Positions 10,837 through 23,568 of a DNA stretch of 64,000 nucleotides are shown here, in pieces; position 1 is the first letter of the stretch; every line of letters begins with the position of its first letter. Under the pieces are notes generated by a model, which was given only the letters and a program-made list of their open reading frames with translations, was not told where the DNA came from and did not search any database. The stretch lies in NCBI GenBank assembly GCA_012932865.1, contig SAXG01000045.1, positions 62,001-126,000 on the forward strand, read 5' to 3'. This DNA comes from Amylostereum areolatum. Taxonomy: Eukaryota > Basidiomycota > Agaricomycetes > Russulales > Stereaceae. The position numbers were made by a program, and so were the translations under genes.

Positions 10837-13439
10837 TCAACCGGAAACCCAAGCTGTCCAATCGAAAGCTGTCTCCTTTCCTCCTTTCCTAGACCCGGCA
10901 GCACTTGTCTCCGCCACACGAGTGCGGGGAGCAGGTTTGCGCACTCCATTCGTTTTCTTCCGCCCGGGCTCCTTGGGTGTCACCGTGCCTTTGCGGATGG
11001 CAGATGGTTTTGCGGGAGCAAGCTTGGAAGAGAACGGATGGACGGGAGCTTCTCGCAGGGCTGGCATCAACGCAGGGTCGAGGGTCGACTCGGGGGTTAT
11101 CTTTTTTGATGAGGATTTCTCCACGTCCGTGTGAGATGTGCTCGGGCGGGAAGCGCGCTTGTTCCCCGAGGGAAGCTTTGGGGGAAGGAGGGGAACAGGG
11201 ATGGTGGAGATCGGCTTCAGAGGCTTTGTGGAAGTCGGTGGCGACATCCTGAGCTTCTTCGGGGGCGGTTCCGACCGGTGAGCAGCACTAGTGCTGTCGG
11301 GGGAAGAGCCGTTCGTAACCTTCGAGCTGCCAGCATTGGCGCCTTTGGATTTGCTTTCCTCAAAGGCGGAACGTTGCGCAAATGGATTGCGCGATCCTGG
11401 GGCTCGGAGTAAGGTGTTGTTGGTTTGGAAACCGTCGGCGCGCGACATCGTCTGACGTCGTCTGTTGAGCGTTTCCTGTATGGCACGCACACCGTGGGCA
11501 CCGCGGGCACTGTTAGGGTTGACGGAAACTGGGGCATCCGCCCGCGGAATAGGCTTGTTCGCGGGCGCCGGGGGAGACGGTTGGAGGATTGTCCGCGGTG
11601 GTGGGTTACGATAAAGGAAAAGGCGTTCTGCGGGACGTCGACGGGTATAATTCGAATATGAGGGAGGAGAGGAAGAGTGTGACTGTGGTTGTGGTCGTTT
11701 CGTTGTGAGAGAGCTGTAGAAACGTTCTGCAGCCCGTGTGGCCACAGCTTCTGCAGCCTCGATTGCAGCTACGGTGTTCATAAGTTCCTCGGTGAGCAAG
11801 GGGGGTTCTGCATGTACCCAAGATGCGCCTGATGTAAGAGCCGTCAGAGGCACAGGATCGTCCAAGTTTTGTGGAGCGACAGTTTCGATCGCAAAGGTAT
11901 TTCTGTCAATGTCGTCGGAATCGTACTCTTCATCACTGTCTTCCTGTTCGGCATCCTCCTGTTCGTCATCGTCCTGCTCGTCGTCGTCCTGCTCGTCGTC
12001 GTCCTGCTCGTCATCGTCCTGCTCGTCGTCGTCCTGCTCGTCATCGTCCTGTTCGTTGCCTCCCATTTCGCTGTCTTGATCCCAATGATTGGGATACCAG
12101 TCGTCTGAATTGCCACTATTGTACGGATGACAATGACCTGACCCACAGCCGTTACAGCCACTGTATCCATCTGAAAGCTCGGTGAATCGACGATAACCGC
12201 GCATAGTGGTACAAGTAATGGTCACCTGGGATTTTGTATGAAGGGGGCCCCATAGGTCGCGTCGCCTCTTCCGCCATCCTGTTGGATCTTTCTAACGACT
12301 CAGAGACCCCGGACGCGACTGTGGCGCGCGAGGTCTGGTCGAACACGACAAACGAGTCTTCGGCAGCCACGGGTGGCGTCGTACGCGAAGAAGAGTAAGT
12401 CGTTTTGTCAAGACCAACGGCAAAGTCCCCATAGTGTAACCGGTCAACGTGAAGGACGTATTGGTTCGCCGAGGAGAAGAAACCGCTTTGACGTCCTAGG
12501 ACAGAAACCATCTGAGTCAGACTCATACCAGGGAGCGCCTCGTCTAGCGAGGGTTCAAAGGCGCTCTTGTATGACAGGTTTTGCAGATTGCAGTTCGTAT
12601 CTCGAAGATCTGCAGGTTGGTTTGAGCTATACTGGTAAAAGCTGACGAAAGGGAGACCAACCTACGACGGAAAGCAGCGGGAACCTATCCAGGACCTCGA
12701 ATATTTTGTTCGTAATATTCCGACATGAACGAAGCAAGAGGATCCGTAGCTCCCATGGCCCGCGTCTTCGGCTGACCGCATCATCACTTCGCTCTGCCCA
12801 TCCCAATGTCTCTGATAGCCGTCGTATGCCATAGGCGGTCAGAGCGGTATCGCTTGCGTCTAGAGCGCTTAGGGCGTGAAGGTGCTTCAGTTTAAAGACC
12901 GTTTTGTCGTTCAAATGAGAAACCCCGCTTAAGTGGAGGACAGTGAGAAGGGTGAAATCGGGGGACGCAGGGATGTACTGGAGGAGGCAAAGGTGGCTGT
13001 CGGCGAGCGCGATGGTGTATGCGCGGAGATGGGGTGGAAGGTCCCGAAAGACCTGTATTATGGAGGCCCAAAGACGCGGATCGACTTCGTCCAAACGTAT
13101 ATGACTGGGGTCTTTGTCGTGGGGGTTGTACGCCTGGGGCATGAGGGCTCTGAGGATGTCGTACGTGCCGTGGGCGTGCTTCTCGTAAGATATACGGGGG
13201 AGTCCAAAGAGATGCACGTCTTCCGGGGACTCTACGACGGCTTTGATGCAGAAGTAAGCGAGAGAGGGAACATAGGGGAGAGGAGTGCTGGTGGAGGCGG
13301 CGGACTGCTGGTAAGGGGGAGGACGGAAGAAGGCGGGCGGGGCGTAAACTGAGTTTTGGATGTCAATTCCCGCCTGATCTGAGGAGTGGTTAGCGTTCAG
13401 CGATGGATCCCAGAAGACGATGCTGCGAGGGGAGGACAT
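10837..13439 (-). CDS. LRR-like protein with long acidic repeat tail
   Basis: Three exons: 13439-12662, 12609-12226, 12170-10837, 831 residues. The N-terminal 260 residues look like an F-box/LRR-type solenoid: LTVLHLSGVSHLNDKTVFKL, LHALSALDASDTALTAYGIRRL and LRILLLRSCRNITNKIFEVL are consecutive leucine-rich repeats, but I see no clear F-box. A Cys/His/Gly segment (YSGCNGCGSGHCHPY) follows, then a run of DDDEQ pentapeptides, then a basic Ser/Pro-rich tail with nuclear-localisation-like clusters (PKEPGRKK). The ATG at 13439 is the first in frame; the frame is open further upstream without an ATG. A substrate-adaptor or nuclear scaffold role is a guess, and no family name is given. Confidence 0.75.
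11950..12060 (-). repeat. 15-bp tandem repeat encoding (DDDEQ)n
   Basis: About seven tandem 15-base units, differing mainly at Asp codons (GAC/GAT), encode the acidic pentapeptide run in the LRR-like gene. Synonymous changes between units suggest selection on the peptide rather than very recent slippage. Confidence 0.9.
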
Positions 13440-13793
13440 GAGCAAGCGGCGGTGAGGAACCACGAAACGCGTCGGACTCGGACGCGTTGAGGGGACGATC
13501 ACGTGGTCCGAGGATCCGAGCGGCGAAGGTCGGCGCGGGCGGATTAAAGTTACATAAGCGGAAGTTGAGAGAGCGTCGGTTCCCACGGCCAAGGCTTCAG
13601 AAATCAGAACGCGAGAGGGGACTTCGACGACTGCCAGCCTCGCAAGGACCCGCTCTCTTCCTCCTCCACCGTCCTTTCACACCGTTCGTCTCTAACGTCT
13701 TCGCTCGCATTTCCTGGACCATTCGCTCCTTCCTCTCCCAACAGGTCTTAGGATATCTTTCTCCTCTCCTGAACTCTCCACCCTCTCGTCCCC
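13440..13793. promoter_or_regulatory. Shared divergent promoter of LRR-like gene and FKS1
   Basis: The 354 bases lie between divergent start codons at 13439 (-) and 13794 (+). The FKS1 side is strongly pyrimidine-rich (CTCTTCCTCCT, CTTTCTCCTCTCCTG), typical of fungal core promoters and leaders. I see no good TATA box. Confidence 0.6.
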
Positions 13794-16700
13794 ATGGCTG
13801 CCCGTCCAGGTTACGGCCAGCCAGACCCTAGAAACCCCTTCGCAAACCCTCAGCAGTTCCCCCAACCTCAGTCCCAACAGCAGTACCCACAGTCCCAGCT
13901 CTACCCCCAGCAAGGCTATCAGCAACGTCATGACTACGACGCAGAGTCTGACATGAGTGACCATTACGGCTCTCGCAACGGCAGCTCCGCCCAACTCACC
14001 GGCAATGGTCAGTATTATGATCATCAGGATGGTTATGGTATGTTTCTCCACAGCTGGTTTGCCCTGATGCTTTATGCTGATCCTCCTGACGCTAGGTCGC
14101 GAGTCTGACGAAGGTCATCTTCCTGAGAAGAGTTACACGCCCTCCATCAACTCGCACATGAGCAGCTATCCCCCTGGTCCCGCTGGCTCCTCCGACCCTT
14201 ATCCCGCCTGGGGCGCGGACAAGCAGATTCCCATTTCGTATGAGGAGATCGAGGATATATTCCTTGACCTGACCCAGAAATTCGGTTTCCAGAGAGACTC
14301 GATGCGCAACCAGGTGCGTGTTTCGGAGCATTCGTATTTTTTCCTATATTCATACCCTTCCTTCCAGTTTGACTTCCTTATGCATCTGCTCGACTCCCGG
14401 GCCTCCCGCATGTCCCCTAACCAGGCCCTCACGACGCTTCATGCCGATTATATCGGTGGACAACACGCCAACTATCGCAAGTGGTACTTCGCTGCTCAAC
14501 TCAACCTTGACGATGCGGTTGGGCAGTCGCAAAATCCTGGTCTCCAGCGTCTTCGCAGTGTCCGTGGCGGTCAGCCCAAGGGCCCGGGCGGCAAAACGCT
14601 TGACAGCGCTCTAAACCGTTGGCGTACGGCCATGAATAACATGAGCCAGTACGACCGGCTTCGCCAGTTGGCACTCTATCTTCTCTGTTGGGGCGAGGCA
14701 GGCAACGTCCGTTTTGTCCCCGAGTGTCTGTGCTTCATCTTCAAGTGCGCGGACGACTATTATCGCAGTCCGGAATGCCAAAATCGCGTGGATCCCGTTC
14801 CCGAGGGAGTCTACCTGGAGGCGATCATCAAACCTCTGTATTGCTTTATGCGTGACCAGGGATACGAGGTCGTCGACGGCAAGTTCGTTCGCAGGGAAAG
14901 AGATCACGACCAGATCATTGGGTACGACGACATCAACCAATTGTTCTGGTATCCGGAGGGACTTGCGCGGATCGTTCTGACCGACAACGTGCGTTCGTAT
15001 GAGAATTCCGCTGTTCTAGATGCTGATCGATGATTTTCATGAACAGAGCCGCCTGGTCGATCTTCCGCCTGCACAGCGTTTCATGAAATTGAACCGCGTG
15101 GACTGGAATCGCGTATTCTTCAAAACCTATTTCGAGAAGCGCTCCACAGCTCATCTTCTGGTCAACTTCAACCGTATTTGGATCCTGCACATCGCAGTTT
15201 ACTGGTTCTACACTGCGTTCAACTCCCCGAAGGTCTACGCTCCTCATAACAAGCAGGATCCATCTGCGCCTATGACGTGGTCCGCGACAGCGCTCGGCGG
15301 TGCGGTCGCCACCGGTATTATGCTGATGGCGACGGTGGCCGAATTCTTATACATCCCTACTACATGGAACAACGCCTCGCATCTTACGACTAGATTCCTT
15401 TTCCTTTTGGTTATATTGGCCTTAACGGCTGGTCCGACCGTTTATATTGCGTTGGTGGACGATCGCGCTGGCAGCAACACCCAGATACCCCTCATCATCG
15501 GCGTGGTTCAATTTTGCGTATCCGTCGTCGTCACCGTCCTATTTGGCATTATACCCTCAGGCCGCATGTTTGGTGACCGAGTCGCGGGCAAGGCGCGCAA
15601 GTACATGGCATCGCAAACCTTCACGGCATCGTATCCGACTCTCCCCGGGAGTGCTCGTGCGGCATCTATAATCCTTTGGCTCCTCATCTTCACCTGCAAG
15701 TTCGTCGAATCGTACTTCTTTTTGACGTCGTCGTTCAGCAGTCCTATCGCGGTCATGGCGAGGACGACCGTGCAGGGGTGTAACGACAAGATCTTCGGCA
15801 CGGCCCTCTGCGCAAATCAAGTTCCCTTCACGCTGACGATCATGTATGTCATGGACCTGGTGCTCTTCTTCCTCGACACATACCTGTGGTATATCATCTG
15901 GATTGTTGTCTTTTCCATTGGCCGCTCCTTTGCCCTTGGGCTGTCCATCTGGACTCCGTGGAAGGATGTCTACACCCGTATGCCCAAGCGTATCTACGCC
16001 AAGCTCCTGGCGACCGCGGAGATGGAGGTCAAGTACAAGCCGAAGGTTCTTGTGTCGCAGATCTGGAACGCCATCATCATATCCATGTATCGGGAGCACC
16101 TCTTGTCCATTGATAACGTGCAGCGTCTTCTGTACCACCAGACAGACGGGCCTGATGGTCGCAGGACCCTACGCGCTCCCCCCTTCTTCACGAACAACGA
16201 CGGCAACGGGTTCAAAGGAAATTTCTTCCCACCAGGCGGTGAAGCCGAGCGTCGAATCTCGTTCTTTGCCTCTTCCCTCACGACGGCCATCCCGGAGCCT
16301 CTCCCGGTCGACGCGATGCCCACGTATACGGTCTTGGTGCCGCATTACTCCGAGAAAATCTTGCTCAGTCTCCGCGAGATTATCAGGGAGGAAGATCACA
16401 ACACGCGCGTCACGCAGTTAGAGTACCTCAAGCAGCTGCACCCGGTTGAATGGGATAACTTCGTCAAGGATACCAAGATTTTGGCAGAGGAATCGCCTGA
16501 TGACGGCCCCGACGAGAAATCTTCCAGCAAAGCGGATGACCTCCCGTTCTACTGCATTGGTTTCAAGACCGCCTCGCCAGAATACACCCTGCGTACCCGT
16601 ATCTGGGCGTCGCTTCGTGCTCAGACGCTATACCGTACGGTTTCCGGCATGATGAACTACTCCAAGGCCATCAAACTCCTATACCGCGTGGAAAATCCCG

Positions 16701-19589
16701 ACGTTGTGCAAATGTTCGGTGGTAATACTGATCGTTTGGAGCGGGAGTTGGAGCGGATGTCGCGTCGGAAGTTCAAGTTCGTCATCTCCATGCAGCGCTA
16801 CTCGAAGTTCAACAAGGAGGAGCGCGAGAATGCGGAGTTCTTGCTTCGTGCGTACCCGGACCTTCAGATCGCTTACTTGGACGAAGAACCCGGACCGAAG
16901 GGGCAGGATCCCAAGCTTTACTCTGTCCTCATCGACGGTCATTCGGAGCTCATCGAAGAGACTGGCAAGAGGCGCCCCAAGTTCCGTATCGAGCTCCCTG
17001 GTAACCCTATTCTCGGTGACGGCAAATCGGACAACCAGAACCACGCGATCATCTTTTACCGTGGCGAGTACCTCCAGCTCATCGATGCCAATCAGGACAA
17101 TTACCTCGAGGAGTGTCTCAAGATCCGTAACATCCTCGCCGAGTTCGAGGAATACTCGGTTTCCGGACAAAGCCCATACGCACAGTGGGGTCACAAGGAG
17201 TTCAGCAAGGCTCCCGTCGCTATCATTGGTACCCGCGAGTATATCTTCTCGGAGAACATCGGTGTGCTCGGTGACATTGCGGCCGGAAAGGAGCAAACGT
17301 TCGGTACCTTGACAGCCCGTGCCCTGGCGTGGATTGGTGGCAAGCTCCATTATGGTCACCCGGATTTCCTGAACGCGACTTTCATGACAACACGCGGCGG
17401 TGTTTCCAAGGCTCAAAAGGGCCTCCACTTGAACGAGGATATCTTCGCCGGCATGAACGCTTTCGGTCGCGGTGGTCGCATCAAGCACTCGGAATACTAC
17501 CAGTGCGGCAAGGGTCGTGATCTCGGTTTCGGTACTATTCTCAACTTCCAGACCAAGATCGGCACTGGTATGGGTGAACAAATGCTCAGTCGCGAATATT
17601 ACTACCTCGGAACGCAACTGCCCATCGACCGCTTCTTGACGTTCTACTATGGTCATCCCGGTTTCCACATCAACAACATCCTCGTCATCTACTCCATCCA
17701 GATCTTCATGGTGACATGTACGTTTTCATTCATGTCCTGGGCGTTAGCGTGTTCATAACATGTTCGTAGTGTTGTTCATTGGGACATTGAACAAACAACT
17801 GGCAATTTGCAAGGTCGACTCGCAGGGTAACGTCCTTGGGGCCCAAGGTGGTTGTTACAACCTCAGTGAGGTCTTCGACTGGGTTAAGCGGTGCATCGTT
17901 TCCATCTTCTTGGTGTTCTTCATCGCCTTCCTGCCGCTGTTCTTGCAGGGTCAGTCCACGATTATATGTTCGCCGCGTTGTTTTCTAACTTTGCCTTTCC
18001 AGAACTGGTCGAACGTGGTACTGGATCCGCTGTCATTCGGCTGGCGAAGCATTTCCTCTCTCTGTCCCCCATCTTCGAGGTGTTCTCGACCCAGATCTAC
18101 TCGCAGGCCATTCTGAGTAACTTGACGTTCGGCGGTGCCCGTTACATCGCGACTGGTCGTGGTTTTGCGACCACTCGTATATCGTTTACCATCCTCTACT
18201 CCCGCTTCGCAGGACCCAGTATCTACATGGGCATGCGTAACCTCCTCCTTCTCCTCTACGCCTCTCTATCCATCTGGATCCCGCATCTCATCTACTTCTG
18301 GTTTTCGGTTCTCTCCCTCTGTGTCGCCCCCTTCCTCTTCAACCCTCACCAGTTCTCCTTCCCTGACTTCATCATCGACTATCGCGAGTTCCTGCGATGG
18401 ATGTCGCGTGGTAATTCCAGGACCAAGGCCAGCAGTTGGTATGGGTACTGCCGTTTGTCCAGGACAATGATCACGGGATACAAGAAGAAGAAGCTTGGAC
18501 ACCCATCCGAGAAGCTGTCTGGGGATGTTCCCCGTGCGTCATGGCACACCGTCATCTTTTCCGAAATCGTCTGGCCCATCGCCTCTGCGACGATCTTCAT
18601 CATCGCCTACATGTTCGTGAAGTCCTTCCCGGATATCAACGGTGACCAACCCCCCAGCCCACTCATCCGTATTGCGGTCATCGCGGTTGGCCCGGTTGTC
18701 TGGAACGCGACGATCCTCTTGACCCTTTTCTTCGTCTCGTTGTTCCTCGGACCGATGATGGGTTCATGGGCCAAGTTTGGATCTGTGGTCGCTGCTACCG
18801 CCCATTTCCTTGGCCTGTTAGGATTGGTCTCTTTCTTCGAGTTCTTCGTAAGTTGAGCGTTGCTTCGGAGATAATCGGGTGCTTACTGTGATTCTTTAGT
18901 GGTTCCTCGAGCTTTGGGATGCGTCGCACGCAGTGCTCGGAGTTATCAGCATCGTCGCCATCCAACGTGCCATTCAGAAGATTCTCATCGCCGTCTTCCT
19001 CACTCGTGAATTCAAGCATGATGAGACGAACCGCGCCTGGTGGACAGGTCAATGGTATGGTCGCGGTCTCGGGACATCCGCCATGTCACAGCCGGCTCGC
19101 GAATTCATCGTCAAGATCGTGGAGATGTCGTTGTGGACATCAGATTTCCTACTGGGCCACATTTTGCTCATCCTCATGACGCCCATCACGTTAATCCCGT
19201 TCTTTGACCGCATTCACTCGACCATGTTGTGTAAGTACTTTGCATCTACTGTTCTGGCCGCTCGTCTTACATTGATTGTCTAGTCTGGCTCCGTCCTTCG
19301 AAGCAGATCCGCCCGCCTCTGTTCTCCACCAAGCAGAAGCGTCAACGTCGCTGGATTGTGAGTACAACATATCCGTCGACGATTCGTCCACCTGACGTAT
19401 TCTGTGTAGATTTTCAAATATACTATCCTCTATACCTTGGTCATTGCTATGCTCGGCGCGTTGATCGCTCTCCGTAAGCTGTTTCTTTCATCGTTCTTGT
19501 TGAGAACTGCTGCTCACGAATATTGGTTGACAGCGCCGATATTCCGTAACGAGATTCACTTCCACTGCACTATCTGTCAGAACATCTAA
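13794..19589 (+). CDS. FKS1: 1,3-beta-D-glucan synthase catalytic subunit
   Basis: Ten exons: 13794-14037, 14096-14313, 14368-14988, 15047-17717, 17770-17949, 18003-18847, 18900-19230, 19284-19357, 19410-19473, 19534-19589, exactly 1767 residues, the normal family length. GT48 enzyme of the plasma membrane that polymerises UDP-glucose into cell-wall 1,3-beta-glucan under Rho1 control. The protein has a Gln/Pro/Tyr-rich N-terminus, the FKS1 domain-1 region ([34 protein letters not shown]), a first membrane block, the large cytosolic catalytic region ([32 protein letters not shown] [15 protein letters not shown]) and a second membrane block. The short last exons restore the C-terminal TMs. Hot spot 1 (15719-15745) reads FLTSSFSSP and hot spot 2 (17877-17903) reads DWVKRCIVS, both unlike echinocandin-sensitive ascomycetes. 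Confidence 0.98.
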
Positions 19590-19948
19590 TACTTCTAATC
19601 TGCATATCCCTCGTTGGTCATGATATCGGACTCGGTAGCACTCGCTCGTACCGTATTGTCAGGGCACATCGTGCCTATGGAAGGGCTACGGAGCCTGGTT
19701 TCTGTGTATATCACTCATTTCATGATTCTGTATAATCATCCGCGTGCTAGACTACGTCTTCTTGGTGGTGTGCGTAAGAAAGAAACCGACAAGTGGGTGA
19801 GCCAAGTTTGCTGGGGAATTTTATTTGAAGGGAGTACATACAGCAGTCACGTTATCGCGTGTGTCCAGGAGTAGCGTGGACGCTTGACGGCGGGAGGCGC
19901 CGACTCGACAACCACCACGGAGGCAGTCGTAGACTCCGACGGCTCTCC
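19590..19948. other. Intergenic between FKS1 and FHIP-like gene
   Basis: The 359 bases separate two co-oriented genes. It must hold the FKS1 3' end and the promoter of the next gene. No open frame of note. Confidence 0.6.
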
Positions 19949-22900
19949 ATGGACTATTTCTCCAAATTCCTGAAGTCCACCACTCAAACTCCCTCGTCGC
20001 CTGTCCAAGATAATGTTGGGGAATTCCACAAGTCATGGATCCTTGTCAAGGTTCGCTATTCGGGGATTCACTTGCTGCTGATCATCATGAACTCTCACTG
20101 CCTGCTTTCGTCCTATAGAACACTCTACTTCATCCAGATGAGCGACAATTGACCAAAGGCATCAAGTCAACAGATGTCCCTGACCACTTGCGTATCATGG
20201 TAGACCTATTGGTCTCCGAGTCTACTCGGGCGGAGGAGGGGTGCGTGTCCTTGCAATGTCACCGATCTCGTCACCTATGGACCGGTTTTATAGTGCCACA
20301 GGAGCCTGTCTAGAATACTTGCTGAAGAACGGTATGACTCGTGTCTTTACGTCGGTTCGATCGCCCTCATAAGACTAACTAGATGTGCTGGGTACGCTCG
20401 TTAGATTGAGCGAGACTGACCGTCCGTTCGGTATCCAGGCCGAGGTCCTGCGTTCCGTACAGAACATGGTCATCCTGATGGACGAACAGTTCCTTGTGCA
20501 CTCTGCCGTGCATAAAGCCGTGCTACGGTTGTTGCGGAATTGCGCCGGAGATGATCTTCAAGAGCAGCTGGATAATCGGACACGCAAAGTCATGGGGGCA
20601 GCGGGGAACGCGGTGCAGAGGTCGCCTTCTGAATATGAGGAGGACCGTGAGTGTTTTCTTCTCTTTCGTTTATCGTCCTCAACTCATGATTTCATCCAAG
20701 TCGTCAACCTCCTTTGCATCCTGTGCAGTCGCATCCGAACGTTCCGAGAGCTTCTCATGATTTTCTTCCACGATAAACATTGGTCCCATTCCGGACCTCT
20801 CTTTGCCGTGGAAGAGGAGGATGAATCCGATGACGATGAAGACGAAGAGGAGGAGAAGGAGAAGAATCCACCCCCGGCATCTTCGGGTTCAACGGAGGAA
20901 ATGGCAGATGAAGATCACCCTCACTCTCCGACGTTATCCCAAGAAACCGTGACTTCCGCTCCCCAGTCCTCCACAGCTAAGAAACCGGAATATGAGTTCT
21001 TACTCTTCAACTATCTTCTTCGCTTCGTTCACCGGGAAGGCAAGATCGGAGAGTTTGCGCGAGCTGGCCTCCTATTTCTCATGGACGTCGCAATGTCTCC
21101 AAATGATCAAAGCCACCGCATGGCTCTTGAAGACGGGTTGTCATCTTCAACATCCTTTTCTTCGGATGCCGGTTCTTCAGACCCCATCACAGATGCTGCT
21201 CTCTCTCTGGCCGAATATATTCTCGACGGTGACTTCTCCGACGTTTTGGCCGCCGGACTGGGCGCCGTATATTCCCTACTTCCGTCTAAACTCGACATCC
21301 GCAGTCCCGAATCCAAGGATGGCAGCAATCAGAGCAATAACATGGTTCTGGGTGCGCACATTTCGAGTGAGGAAGAAGAGGTGGTACTCGAAAAGAACCA
21401 AGCCGTAGGCAAGGAAGATTCTACCAACCCCGATTTCAAGTCGCGACTAGATCATTTCTTGAAGCTGTTGGAGTTTCTTGAAGATGTGTTTCGACGAAAT
21501 GTTGTTCGTGAAGACGCAGGTCTGGACCCCTCAACGCTCGTTGGCACAGCCATCGTGCAATCCATTCTGGATGCTGTTCGGCGCGTATTCATGGAGAACA
21601 TCCTCTACCCGTCCATTCTTGAATGCTCCGATGCAGACGGCAGTGCGGTTGCCGTGATGTCGTACATCGATATCATCATCCGTACCCTCGAACACGGACG
21701 CCTAACCGACGTGCTCGTTAATTTCCTCCTGTCTGAGGATAACGACGATATCCCTCGCATAGGGGAGACTCCACTTAGCGCCACCTTTCCTAGTGCGCCA
21801 CCTCAGGCAAAATCGATACGACAAGCCAAACTGCGCCGGCGTAGGAGCAGTGCCATGGTGCTTTTGGAGATGGAGGCACCAGACTCCAGACGTCAGTCTG
21901 AGTACTTCACATCCATGGCCCGCTTTACATTGAAAGATCTTCTTCTCTCAAATCTACGTTCCAAGGACGAGCCTACCGCTACCGCCGCTCTCCAACTTCT
22001 CCAATCTCTGCTTCATCGACACAATATTCTTTGCGTCGAACGTTTGTTCGTGGTCTTCCGCGATCCACAAGCAACATCGTTCCCGGAGCCGCTTATGATT
22101 CATCCCATTGAGCCATACGTCTCACCCGCATCAAAGAGTATAGATGATGATGAAGAGACGTTCTTATACCCCGGTGCAGAAGATGACGGCCCGGATTCTG
22201 AGGTCTTTTCGTTAGGCCCCATCTTTGCCCAACCCACGGCGACATACGCGACTCACGAACGCGAAATAGGACTCTACCTCAACCTCGTATCTCGTATGGA
22301 CCCCATGCATGCTAGCGACACGTTCAGCACAGGCTACGAGTGCTACCTCGGAGACGCAATTGGTTCGATACAAGAGCATATTTCTTTCCTCCCGGAGTTC
22401 AATCCCACCACGGCCACATCTTTCAAACATCGCCTTGACCCGAACGATCCCATTCTCTCCTTGGTTCTGGAATGGCTACGACGTTTCCTGTCGAACAAAC
22501 CCGAATCCAACATTGCATTAACGGGGATTCTTGCAACACTTGCCTATGATCCCAACCGCTCCCTCGCCGGATGGTTAACTTTCGGATATACAGACCAGCA
22601 GGGTGGTGTACCTCCCACCGCCGGATTTGTTCTCCAACCAGAGGGTGATGGAGATGACCGATCGGTAGATTATCAGGTCGAGGAGAGTCTTGCGACAGGA
22701 TCAAGGGTGCTTCCAGCGTCGAGCCTCGATGATCAATCGCGGCCGGTGGTACACAACATATTCCAAGGATTAGTGGCCCAGCTAGAGCGCTACCGTCAAC
22801 TCATTGACGACTTTGACAAGTATCTGCTGGAACGCAGGCAAGGCCTTTTGTTCTCTGAGAATCTCACGGACGCGTTGGCGTTGGCGTGGGACCTGGACGA

Positions 22901-23417
22901 CCCCAGTTCCATGCCTCAATTACGTCCGTCGACGACAGTCCCGATCCCGGAAACCCCTCCCAAACCAAAGGCGACCCCGCAAAAATCTAGCTCCATCATG
23001 TCGTTCCTGACACCCAGGAAATCCAAACCATCCACGCCGAAACCGGCCTCAGCACCCACGGCGACCGATTCACCCTCGAAGACCGTCGCAGCGAGCCCAT
23101 TCGGTCCACACTATCAGCATACTAGCTCGGTCGTTGTCGAGCCATTCGATGCACCCCTCCCCTCTTCTGGGCCTTGGCAGCCCGCTCGTTCACGCAAGTT
23201 CACTGCTGACGAAGAAGACGTGTTCACGGCAGGCTGGGGAAGCGGTGGTGGACGTCGAGAGTCACGGGGCGAAGACGAGCCGGTTAGGAAAACGAGGACG
23301 ATCACACTCTCCCAGCTACTGGACAACGTAGTGATCCTGGAAGAGTCGTTGAAGGAACTGACCGCTATTATCCATGCGCGAAGGAGTTTGGGAATTGATG
23401 CGGTGAGATACCTTTAG
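19949..23417 (+). CDS. FHIP/RAI16-like (FTS-Hook-interacting) protein
   Basis: Five exons: 19949-20050, 20119-20240, 20294-20331, 20383-20646, 20701-23417, 1080 residues. The N-terminal exons give MDYFSKFLKS and HPDERQLTKG...VPDHLRIMVDLLV, then helical-repeat sequence (LVRLSETDRPFGIQAEVLRS, LVNLLCILCSRIRTFRELLM) and KKPEYEFLLFNYLLRFVHREG. That order matches the FHIP family (old UPF0518/RAI16-like), which with Hook and FTS links endosomes to dynein. Middle loops are acidic, and the C-terminus has a Pro/Ser-rich linker before the conserved-looking end LKELTAIIHARRSLGIDAVRYL. The first three exons were chosen by phase and consensus sites. Family assignment is from remembered pattern, so moderate. 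It ends 151 bases from a convergent J-protein gene. Confidence 0.75.
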
Positions 23418-23568
23418 ATTGACCCCGTCGGCGGACGGGCAATGCTTCTTTTATATATGATGCTTGTATTACAATGACTTGTTCGTCCATGATACCATAA
23501 ACATTAACCCTACAGTGTGAATGAAAGCGACGCGAGGTATAGCCCGGAAAGGGGGTGGATACGGGAAA

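Noticed and set aside
16679..17668. A 329-residue open frame on the minus strand inside FKS1
   Set aside because: It is the antisense shadow of the highly biased FKS1 coding exon; its composition is Val/Leu/Asp/Glu-rich without a domain.
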